7,637 nt of DNA. It comes from CAZUSU01 sp964623315 (GTDB lineage Bacteria > Patescibacteriota > Patescibacteriia > Magasanikbacterales > 2-02-FULL-50-9b). The stretch spans positions 1 through 7,637 of the forward strand of contig CAZUSU010000026.1 in NCBI GenBank assembly GCA_964623315.1, written 5' to 3'. This document shows positions 1 to 5,931 of the stretch, in pieces. The notes below the pieces were generated by a model that was given only the letters and a program-made list of their open reading frames with translations, had not been told where the DNA came from and ran no database searches. Positions within the stretch are counted from its first letter, which is position 1, and every line of letters begins with the position of its first letter. The position numbers and the translations under genes were made by a program.

Positions 1-149
1 ACGGAATAAACTTTAATGGCAGTGCCGGCAAACGACGGTTCTGCCGAAAATAAAATGCCGCTGGACGCAAAGCCAATGGAAGCGGCGTGCGCGGTGAACG
101 GCGCGGCGGCAATGGCGGCAAGCGCAAAAATTAAAAAACGAAAACGCAT
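1..149 (-). CDS. secreted or surface protein, N-terminal part only (runs off the left edge)
   Basis: On the minus strand an ATG at 149..147 opens a frame that stays open to the window edge (49 full codons). The protein begins MRFRFLIFALAAIAAAPF and continues to an AHA-A type signal peptidase I site near residues 20-23. That is a textbook Sec signal peptide: basic n-region, Ala/Leu/Ile core, small residues at -3 and -1. The mature start (ASIGFASSG...) then runs into a short stretch that could be the first strand of a beta-sandwich domain. Only about 27 mature residues are visible, so no function can be given. An extended -10 promoter lies just upstream. The existence of this gene explains why the plus-strand gyrB frame is open upstream of its real start: that stretch is antisense to this coding region. 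Confidence is high that it is a signal peptide, low on everything else. Confidence 0.72.
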   Translation of the reverse strand, partial: MRFRFLIFALAAIAAAPFTAHAASIGFASSGILFSAEPSFAGTAIKVYS

Positions 150-172
150 AGGGGGCGCAGAGAGCGGAGATA

Positions 173-181
173 AGTATAGCA
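173..181 (-). promoter_or_regulatory. extended -10 promoter of the leftward secreted-protein gene
   Basis: Read on the minus strand, 181..173 is TGCTATACT, an extended -10 (TGN plus TATACT). There is no good -35 at 16-18 bases (the hexamer there reads CGGCGT). The predicted start of transcription is near 166, giving a leader of about 17 bases before the ATG at 149. Confidence 0.55.
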
Positions 182-190
182 CAAAATCGC

Positions 191-219
191 TTGCGACGCC
201 GGTGATTATGTGGTACACT
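191..219 (+). promoter_or_regulatory. gyrB promoter
   Basis: TTGCGA at 191-196, 17 bases, then TACACT at 214-219. The start codon at 238 is 18 bases past the -10, so the leader is only about 12 bases and contains no Shine-Dalgarno sequence. Its -35 overlaps the upstream part of the leftward promoter, so the two divergent promoters are back to back. Confidence 0.6.
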
Positions 220-237
220 TGGTCGCGAATTATCAGT

Positions 238-2721
238 ATGGCAAAATCTTCAAAACCAAATTCCGGCTACGATTCCGCGCAAATCCAAGTATTGGAAGGG
301 CTTGAGGCCGTGCGGCGGCGGCCGGGCATGTATATCGGTTCTACGGGCGCTACGGGTCTGCACCACCTCGTGGCGGAAATTGTTGACAACTCCATTGACG
401 AAGCGATGGCCGGTTTTGCTAAAAATATTCGTGTGCGGCTGTTGCCGGATTCAGTGGTTGAGGTGCATGACGACGGCCGCGGCATTCCGGTGGACCCGCA
501 TCCGCAACATAAAGTGTCGGCGCTGGAATTGGTTATGACCAAACTGCACGCCGGTGGAAAGTTTGGCGGCGGCGGGTATAAAGTGTCCGGCGGTTTGCAC
601 GGCGTGGGTGCATCCGTGGTGAATGCGCTGTCAACGTGGCTTCGTGCCGAAGTGCACCGCGATGGCGGCGCGTTTGTGCAAGAATATAAATCAGGCGATC
701 CGGTAAAAAAAGTTGCGCGCATCGGCAACGCGCGCGACACCGGCACCACCATAACGTTTCGTCCCAACGAAAAAATTTTTGAAACGATTGATTTTGATTT
801 TGACACGATCGTGGATCGGTTGCGCCAGCATGCGTATCTGACGCGCGGCGTACGCATTTCCTGCTATGACGAACGCGATCCGGCATCAGCATATCGCGCG
901 CAAACATTTTATTTTGAGGGCGGGATCATGTCCTACGTGCGCCATTTGAACCATGTGAAAGAATCAAAACACGATTCGGTTTTTTATGCAGAAAAGGATG
1001 CGGAGGGCGTGCATGTGGAAGTGGCCATACAGTACACGGATGAATATAAAGAAACTTTGTTTGCCTTTACCAATTCCATTATCAATCCGGAAGGTGGCAC
1101 GCACGTGCAAGGGTTTCGCACGGCGCTCACGCGGGTATTAAATGCCTATGCGCGCGCCAAAAATATTTTGAAAGAAAAAGACGAAAGTTTGAGCGGCGAT
1201 GATGTGCGTGAAGGGTTGACCGCTGTTATTTCCATCCGCATTGCCGATCCGCAGTTTGAAGGTCAAACCAAAGCAAAACTCGGCAACACCGAGGCAAAGT
1301 CAGCCGTGGATGGAGTGGTAGCCGACACACTCGCCATGTTTTTGGAAGAGCACCCAAAAGATGCAGAAGCGATGCTCGGTAAAGTGGTGTTGGCTCAAAA
1401 AGCGCGGCAGGCCGCACGCGTGGCGCGCGAAAGTGTTTTGCGTAAGGGCGCGCTGGAAGGTTTTACCCTGCCGGGAAAGTTGGCGGACTGTTCGTCCAAA
1501 GATGCAACGCAGTCGGAGTTGTACATCGTGGAAGGCGATAGCGCCGGCGGGTGTTTTGTGGGGCAAACAAAGGTTGCGCTTACCGATGGTCGTTCATTGA
1601 ATTTTTTTGAGTTGATTGAAGAACAACAGCAGGGCAAAAAAAATTATTGTTATACCATGCGCGCGGACGGATCCGTTGGTGTGGGCGAAATCAGCCAGGT
1701 GCGCCGCACCAAACAAAACGCAGATTTGGTGAAAGTCGTTCTTGATAATGGCGAAGAAATTTTGTGTACACCCGATCATAAATTTATGATGCGCGATGGA
1801 AATTATGTTGAGGCGCAACATTTGCAGAATCAACAGACCGCCTGTTTATTCCAAGAGAAATCGAACGAGTGGTTAAAAATAAATGATCGTCTGGTTTACG
1901 ATAAGGAAAGTTCAAATAGCAAAATAAAAGATGTCATCGTGGTCTCCCACACGGCTGATGTATATGATCTTGAGATTTCCGACACTCATAATTTTGCCCT
2001 TGCATCTGGCGTATTCGTACACAACAGTGCAAAAACGGGCCGCAACCGCGAGTTCCAAGCAATCCTTCCGTTGCGCGGCAAAATTTTAAACGTGGAACGG
2101 TCACGTTTGGACAAAATTTTGGCCAACAACGAATTAAAGTCGCTCATCATTGCGCTCGGCACCAACATTGGTGAACAGTTTGATATCAGCAAGTTGCGTT
2201 ACCACCGTATTGTTATTATGACCGATGCCGACGTGGATGGTTCGCACATTCGCACCTTACTCTTGACGTTTTTTTACCGGCATTTTCCCGAATTGGTTTT
2301 GCAAGGGCATATTTATATTGCACAGCCGCCCTTGTATCGCATTCAAGTGGGCAAGGATGTCCGCTATGTGTTTTCTGACACAGAAAAAGAAACAACCATT
2401 GCGGACATGACAAAACAAAAGGCGGCGGCAAAAGCTGTTTTGGCAGAGACACCCTCCGAAGAGGGAGAAGAAGTTGTTGAGGCGCTCGTCGTGGGCGGCG
2501 TTAAAGTAAACATTCAGCGCTACAAAGGTTTGGGTGAAATGAATCCGGACCAGTTGTGGGAAACGACGATGAATCCGGAAGCGCGGCTCATGAAAATCGT
2601 CACCGTGGAAGATGCCGCTAAGGCAGATGAAATTCTGGACATTCTGATGGGTTCCGAAGTTGATCCGCGTAAACGATTTATACAAACGCATGCGCAGACC
2701 GTAAAGAATTTGGATGTTTAA
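238..2721 (+). CDS. gyrB: DNA gyrase subunit B with an in-frame mini-intein
   Basis: ATPase subunit of DNA gyrase, which with GyrA introduces negative supercoils. The precursor is 827 residues; removing the 158-residue intein leaves about 669, normal for the short GyrB form lacking the large proteobacterial insert. In precursor numbering the GHKL ATPase domain shows RRPGMYIG (27-34), catalytic E47 with N51 (EIVDNSID), DDGRGIP (78-84) and GGLHGVG (118-124). The TOPRIM domain has EGDSAGG (432-438), interrupted by the intein, and the metal-binding DADVD (663-667). RYKGLGEMNP and the tail near FIQTHAQ are typical GyrB. I chose the ATG at 238 because homology starts soon after it, a promoter lies just upstream, and the frame upstream (back to 16) is antisense to a signal-peptide gene. 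GyrB is preferred over ParE from the motif wording; a GyrA gene elsewhere would confirm it. The stop (TAA) abuts the next gene's -35. Confidence 0.95.
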   Translation: MAKSSKPNSGYDSAQIQVLEGLEAVRRRPGMYIGSTGATGLHHLVAEIVDNSIDEAMAGFAKNIRVRLLPDSVVEVHDDGRGIPVDPHPQHKVSALELVMTKLHAGGKFGGGGYKVSGGLHGVGASVVNALSTWLRAEVHRDGGAFVQEYKSGDPVKKVARIGNARDTGTTITFRPNEKIFETIDFDFDTIVDRLRQHAYLTRGVRISCYDERDPASAYRAQTFYFEGGIMSYVRHLNHVKESKHDSVFYAEKDAEGVHVEVAIQYTDEYKETLFAFTNSIINPEGGTHVQGFRTALTRVLNAYARAKNILKEKDESLSGDDVREGLTAVISIRIADPQFEGQTKAKLGNTEAKSAVDGVVADTLAMFLEEHPKDAEAMLGKVVLAQKARQAARVARESVLRKGALEGFTLPGKLADCSSKDATQSELYIVEGDSAGGCFVGQTKVALTDGRSLNFFELIEEQQQGKKNYCYTMRADGSVGVGEISQVRRTKQNADLVKVVLDNGEEILCTPDHKFMMRDGNYVEAQHLQNQQTACLFQEKSNEWLKINDRLVYDKESSNSKIKDVIVVSHTADVYDLEISDTHNFALASGVFVHNSAKTGRNREFQAILPLRGKILNVERSRLDKILANNELKSLIIALGTNIGEQFDISKLRYHRIVIMTDADVDGSHIRTLLLTFFYRHFPELVLQGHIYIAQPPLYRIQVGKDVRYVFSDTEKETTIADMTKQKAAAKAVLAETPSEEGEEVVEALVVGGVKVNIQRYKGLGEMNPDQLWETTMNPEARLMKIVTVEDAAKADEILDILMGSEVDPRKRFIQTHAQTVKNLDV
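1552..2025 (+). other. GyrB mini-intein (158 residues, no homing endonuclease)
   Basis: Self-splicing protein element inserted after EGDSAGG and before SAKTGRNRE of GyrB. Block A starts with nucleophile Cys1 (CFVGQTKVALTDGRS). Block B is around LCTPDHKF (71-78), with the TxxH pair T73/H76. Block F is VYDLEISDTHNFAL (137-150) with H146. Block G is ASGVFVHN (151-158) with the penultimate H157 and terminal N158; the +1 extein residue is Ser. All class 1 splicing residues are present, so it is probably active. Between blocks B and F there are only about 55 residues, too few for a LAGLIDADG endonuclease, and no such motif is seen. The same insertion site is used by the cyanobacterial Synechocystis GyrB intein, and the wording of blocks A, B, F and G looks close to it from memory. 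GC is about 42% by hand count, lower than most of the adjoining extein, especially the left side. Confidence 0.95.
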
Positions 2722-2750
2722 TTGTTTGGAACGGTCGTTTGCGCTATACT
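2722..2750 (+). promoter_or_regulatory. promoter of the membrane protein gene (leaderless start)
   Basis: TTGTTT at 2722-2727 begins at the base after the gyrB stop. After 17 bases comes TATACT at 2745-2750. Only 7 bases separate the -10 from the ATG at 2758, so transcription should start at or within a base of the start codon, giving a leaderless mRNA. Confidence 0.65.
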
Positions 2751-2757
2751 GTCCGGT

Positions 2758-3672
2758 ATGCCGCCAAGTTCCTTTGGAAAAAATTACCAGCAATACGCGC
2801 CCACGGACAGCGCGCAATTTTCTAATCAAGATTTGGGACGTGCATATTGGATTGTGACGCACAAGACGATACTGCGCAATATTGCCATCGCTTTTTTGCT
2901 TGCCGTGGACGTTCTGCTCGTCGGATACGCCGTTTTTGGTTTCGCCAATTACGTTTTGATTGGCAATTCAAAAGAGCGCGACGCTGTTGCCGCCATCTCC
3001 ACATCGCTTGTCGCCGACACGACGGAACGACTCAAAAAATCTGCGCCACAGCCGTTGGTGTTTGGTGAGGCGTTGATTTTTTTGGGAAGCGATGAACGGA
3101 GCGATCTCGTCGCCGCCATTGAAAATCCTAATGAGCTGTGGTACGCAACGGTCACGTATTCATTCACCGTGGAGGGCGAGCCGGCCGTGCCCGCGCGTAC
3201 CGTAATAATTTTGCCGCAAGAAAAAAAATATCTCACGGAATTGAGTCGCGTGTTTACCGGTGGCGTTCCGGCCGCCGCCGCGCTCACTATTGTTTCGTAT
3301 GAATGGCACCGTATTGATCCGCATGAAATTCCCGACGTGCGCGCTTTTATGGAAGAGCGTCACAACTTTGAAATTACCAATGCGCAATTTTTACCGGCTG
3401 GCCTTGCGGATAGCGGCGTCGCGCTTTCGGGAAACAAAATTTTATTTACGATTACGAATAAAACATCGTTTAATTTTTATGAATTGCCGGTGCAAGTTGC
3501 CCTTCTGCAGAGCGGCTCGCTCGTGGGGTTGGAAGAAACCGTGGTGCGCAATTTGAAAACCGGTGAAGCGCGCGCGGTTGACCTGCGTTCCTATGCACAA
3601 ATTTCCGTAGATGAAGTGCAGGTAATCCCGTCCGTCAACGTGTTAGACCGCGAAGCGTATAGCGCGCAGTAA
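2758..3672 (+). CDS. single-span membrane protein of unknown function upstream of rodA
   Basis: A 304-residue protein I do not recognise. Residues 1-38 are polar and Gln/Ser/Asp-rich, probably cytoplasmic. One strong membrane helix spans about 40-68 (ILRNIAIAFLLAVDVLLVGY and on). Residues 70-304 form a soluble region with many short alternating strands (for example YATVTYSFTVEG, KILFTITNKTSFNFYELPVQ), which suggests beta-sandwich folds outside the membrane, with the N-terminus inside. There is no cleavable signal, lipobox or cysteine pair. I chose the ATG at 2758 because a -10 sits 7 bases upstream; an upstream TTG at 2722 lies inside the -35 and is unlikely. It is 45 bases from rodA in the same direction with no terminator seen between them. 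An envelope role with RodA is a guess from position only. Confidence 0.85.
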   Translation: MPPSSFGKNYQQYAPTDSAQFSNQDLGRAYWIVTHKTILRNIAIAFLLAVDVLLVGYAVFGFANYVLIGNSKERDAVAAISTSLVADTTERLKKSAPQPLVFGEALIFLGSDERSDLVAAIENPNELWYATVTYSFTVEGEPAVPARTVIILPQEKKYLTELSRVFTGGVPAAAALTIVSYEWHRIDPHEIPDVRAFMEERHNFEITNAQFLPAGLADSGVALSGNKILFTITNKTSFNFYELPVQVALLQSGSLVGLEETVVRNLKTGEARAVDLRSYAQISVDEVQVIPSVNVLDREAYSAQ

Positions 3673-3674
3673 AA

Positions 3675-3703
3675 TTGTAATTGATGGTCGCGTGCGTTAC
3701 AAT
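3675..3703 (+). promoter_or_regulatory. rodA promoter
   Basis: TTGTAA at 3675-3680, 17 bases, TACAAT at 3698-3703. The rodA ATG at 3718 is 14 bases past the -10, for a leader of about 8 bases with no Shine-Dalgarno sequence. It sits wholly in the 45-base gap after the membrane protein gene. Confidence 0.62.
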
Positions 3704-3717
3704 GCGCGCTGAACCAT

Positions 3718-4812
3718 ATGCGAATTTTGTCGCGTTTTTTTGCCCGCTATGATGTGCCACTTCTGCTGGGAGCGGGCGGGCTTATTGTATTAGGATTGCT
3801 TGCCATTGCGAGCGTTGATTTGAGTCGCGGCGCCGGATTCATTTTTTTGCGACGGCAATTAATTGCGTGTGGAATTGGCGTGGCTATTGCCGTGATTGTT
3901 GCGCGGGTGCATCCGGAATTTTTTCGCGCGACGAGTCGGTGGTGGTATGCGGCGGCAGTGGCTCTTTTGGGATTGGTATTAATTTTTGGCACCAACATTC
4001 GCGGTACCCGCGGGTGGTTTGCCTTTGGCGGATTTTTATTTCAGCCGGTTGAATGGGCAAAAGTTGCTTTGATCGCCACACTCGCGCGCATCATTGATCG
4101 GCGCGGACGGGTGTTTCAATCCGCATTATTTTTTTTTGGTACGGCGCTCATTGCGGGAATTCCTTTTGTGCTCGTTCTTTTGCAACCGGATTTGGGGAGC
4201 GCCTTAATGCTCGGCGCCGTGTGGCTCTGGCTTATATTATTTGTGGGTACGCGTCGCGCGTACGTGTTTTTGCTCGTCACCACGATGGTTGTCGCCGCGT
4301 TGGTCGCATGGTTTGTGGTTCTGCAACCGTATCAAAAAGAACGTCTCATTTCTTTTGTGCGTCCGGCGCATGATCCACGTGGCGCCGGCTATAATGTTCA
4401 GCAATCAATTATTGCGGTGGGGTCCGGAAAATTTTTTGGTCGTGGTTTTGGATACGGTTCCCAAAATCAGTTGAGTTTTTTGCCGGAGCGCCAGACCGAC
4501 TTTATTTTTTCTGTGATCGGCGAAGAGTTGGGATTTGTGGGTGTCAGTGCGCTGTTTGGTTTTTTTGTGCTGTGCGGGTGGCGGCTTTTAGTAATCGCGC
4601 GTCGGTGCCACGATGATTTTACTTTGATGGTCGTGATGGGCGCGTGCGGTTTGTGGTTGGCGCAAATAGTGGTGAACATCGGGGGCACGCTCGGTATGTT
4701 GCCGGTGACCGGCATCCCCTTGCCGCTGGTGAGCTACGGCGGGTCGTCATTGCTGATGAATTTGTTGTTGTTGGGGATAGTGCAGAGTATTTCATCGCAT
4801 CAAGTAAGTTAG
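3718..4812 (+). CDS. rodA: RodA, SEDS-family peptidoglycan glycosyltransferase
   Basis: A 364-residue polytopic membrane protein, full length for the family, with about ten hydrophobic segments. SEDS proteins polymerise lipid II into glycan strands: RodA with a class B PBP for side-wall growth, FtsW for the septum. Visible landmarks are GTRGWFAFG (96-104), QPVEWAK (109-115), LQPDLGSAL (155-163), the large loop DPRGAGYNVQQSIIAVGSG (219-237), and LPERQTDFIFSVIGEELG (255-272). D261 in that last motif matches the catalytic Asp of the family. The C-terminal LPVTGIPLPLVSYGGSS (328-344) is also present. I call RodA over FtsW because GAGYN, SQNQLSFLPER and TGIPLPLVSYGG follow RodA wording, whereas FtsW usually has GxGYQ and KxxYLPEPHTDFIF; the split is not absolute. 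No PBP2 gene is visible here. The stop is TAG, and no terminator is apparent after it. Confidence 0.92.
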   Translation: MRILSRFFARYDVPLLLGAGGLIVLGLLAIASVDLSRGAGFIFLRRQLIACGIGVAIAVIVARVHPEFFRATSRWWYAAAVALLGLVLIFGTNIRGTRGWFAFGGFLFQPVEWAKVALIATLARIIDRRGRVFQSALFFFGTALIAGIPFVLVLLQPDLGSALMLGAVWLWLILFVGTRRAYVFLLVTTMVVAALVAWFVVLQPYQKERLISFVRPAHDPRGAGYNVQQSIIAVGSGKFFGRGFGYGSQNQLSFLPERQTDFIFSVIGEELGFVGVSALFGFFVLCGWRLLVIARRCHDDFTLMVVMGACGLWLAQIVVNIGGTLGMLPVTGIPLPLVSYGGSSLLMNLLLLGIVQSISSHQVS

Positions 4813-4835
4813 TGTGCCGCTGGCGCTTGCTCGGC

Positions 4836-4864
4836 TTGTCAAAAAAACATCCCCATGGTATAGT
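4836..4864 (+). promoter_or_regulatory. promoter of the zinc-ribbon/rplY operon
   Basis: TTGTCA at 4836-4841, 17 bases starting with an A-tract, then TATAGT at 4859-4864. Transcription should begin near 4871, leaving about 18 bases before the ATG at 4889, with no Shine-Dalgarno sequence. The 13-base string CTTGTCAAAAAAA here is identical to that in the rpmE promoter. Confidence 0.68.
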
Positions 4865-4888
4865 TTGATTATTCATTGATCTGACGCT

Positions 4889-5233
4889 ATGCCTCCAAAA
4901 CGCAAAAAACGCCCTCTCGCGTCCGATAATTTGCAGATCATTCAGCAGTGTCCCATGTGCGAGGCGGTATACGAGCCGCTTGAATTAAAAGTGATCGCAG
5001 AGGGTGAAAATAAACATTTGGTCCATGTGACGTGCCGTCGCTGTAGTCACAGTGTCGTGGCGCTTATCATGAACCAGCCGAACGGCGTTTCGTCGCTCGG
5101 GCTTATCACGGACGCGCATCCGGAGGATTTGCAAAACTGCAAAAATCATGACGTTGTTTCGTGGGACGATTGTATTGAGTGGCATTCATTCCTTAAAGAA
5201 GACCTAATCAGCAAAGAAACATTTACTCTATGA
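4889..5233 (+). CDS. small zinc-ribbon protein translationally coupled to rplY
   Basis: A 114-residue protein with no name that I can assign. The first ten residues are very basic (PPKRKKR). CPMC (21-24) and CRRC (49-52) form a four-cysteine zinc-ribbon knuckle pair. After it comes a segment with SSLGLITDAHPEDLQNC (68-84) and then SWDDCIEWHSFLKED (91-105). Two more cysteines (C84, C95) could be structural or chance. The C-terminal part seems to be a separate helical element rather than part of the ribbon. The basic tail and zinc ribbon suggest nucleic acid or ribosome contact, which is inference. The gene has its own promoter. Its TGA stop overlaps the rplY start (ATGATGA at 5230-5236), so the two are probably translated together. 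It is the only gene here ending in TGA. Confidence 0.87.
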   Translation: MPPKRKKRPLASDNLQIIQQCPMCEAVYEPLELKVIAEGENKHLVHVTCRRCSHSVVALIMNQPNGVSSLGLITDAHPEDLQNCKNHDVVSWDDCIEWHSFLKEDLISKETFTL

Positions 5234-5931
5234 TGACAGAACTTGTTGCCGAAAAGCGCAACGCCGCAACGCGTAGCGCACGCAACGCCGTACGCGCAAA
5301 TCGAAAATTGCCCGCCGTGTTATATGGACCGGAACAAAAACCGGTTTCATTAGTTATTGATTATCATCCGTTTGAAAAAGTATTGACCGTTGCCGGCGAA
5401 AGCACGTTGGTGAACGTGTCGTTTGACGGCACGTCCGTCCCCACGCTCATTAAGGATATTCAAATTGATCCACGCACGGGTAAAATTTCGCACGTTGATT
5501 TTTTTGCCGTGTCCATGAAAAAAGAGTTGGACGCGCACGTTGATTTGGAATTTGTGGGATCAGCACCAGCCGTGGCAAAGCTCGGTGGCACGCTCGTTAA
5601 AGTAAAAGACGCGCTTAAGATTCGTTGTTTACCAAAAGATCTGATTCGCTCCATTGCGGTTATGACGGAAAAATTAGCCACATTTGATGACGTTATTACC
5701 GTGGCTGATTTAGTTATTCCGGCCGGTATTACCGTTGAAGCTGAACCGGATGAAGTGGTGGCAAAAGTATCTGCGCCGCTCACCGAAGAACAGTTGCAGG
5801 CGCTGGAAGCAGAAAATAACGCCGACGTTTCCAAGGTTGAAGTGGTTGGTAAGAAGAAAGAAGATGAGGTTGTTGAAGGCGCCGAAGGTGCTGTTGCGTC
5901 TTCAGCAGAAGCAGAAGCTAAAAAAGAATAA
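5230..5931 (+). CDS. rplY: 50S ribosomal protein L25 (CTC/TL5 long form)
   Basis: A 233-residue protein of the general-stress CTC branch of L25, which binds 5S rRNA in the large subunit. Residues about 3-92 are the L25 domain: RNAATRSARNAVRANRKLPA near the start, then a VLYG turn at 30-33, and IDPRTGKISHVDF before the domain boundary. Residues about 95-185 are the TL5-type beta domain (VDLEFVGSAPAV, GGTLVKVKDALKIRCLPKDL). Residues 186-233 form a charged Glu/Ala/Lys-rich tail, common in long L25. Two start codons are adjacent (5230 and 5233); either gives nearly the same protein, and the first overlaps the stop of the upstream gene. No separate promoter or good Shine-Dalgarno was seen, so it is probably co-transcribed with, and coupled to, the zinc-ribbon gene. 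Its last 14 bases overlap the 3' end of prmC on the other strand. Confidence 0.94.
   Translation: MMTELVAEKRNAATRSARNAVRANRKLPAVLYGPEQKPVSLVIDYHPFEKVLTVAGESTLVNVSFDGTSVPTLIKDIQIDPRTGKISHVDFFAVSMKKELDAHVDLEFVGSAPAVAKLGGTLVKVKDALKIRCLPKDLIRSIAVMTEKLATFDDVITVADLVIPAGITVEAEPDEVVAKVSAPLTEEQLQALEAENNADVSKVEVVGKKKEDEVVEGAEGAVASSAEAEAKKE

Noticed and set aside
16..237. N-terminal extension of gyrB starting at the ATG at 16
   Set aside because: The extension has no GyrB similarity, overlaps a signal-peptide gene on the other strand, and a good promoter lies at 191-219, inside it. The start at 238 is better.
1830..1930. Degenerate homing endonuclease within the intein
   Set aside because: Only about 55 residues separate blocks B and F and no LAGLIDADG or HNH motif is visible.
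2722..2757. TTG start for the membrane protein gene, adding 12 residues
   Set aside because: It lies within the -35 hexamer of the promoter that serves the ATG at 2758.
2257..2862. Long minus-strand frame across the gyrB 3' end
   Set aside because: Antisense shadow of well-supported coding sequence; low-complexity composition with no recognisable domain.
3718..4812. FtsW instead of RodA
   Set aside because: GAGYN, SQNQLSFLPER and the C-terminal wording fit RodA better, though a tree would settle it.
4813..4835. Terminator after rodA
   Set aside because: Only a weak 4-base GCCG/CGGC stem is present, with no T-run; the following A-tract belongs to the next promoter.
4889..5300. UGA read as glycine (Gracilibacteria-type code)
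   Set aside because: The zinc-ribbon gene ends in TGA at the rplY start, and continuing through it gives an unlikely sequence; no in-frame TGA occurs in the other genes.
5460..5834. Minus-strand frame within rplY
   Set aside because: Shadow of the L25 coding sequence, rich in Ser/Thr as expected of an antisense frame.
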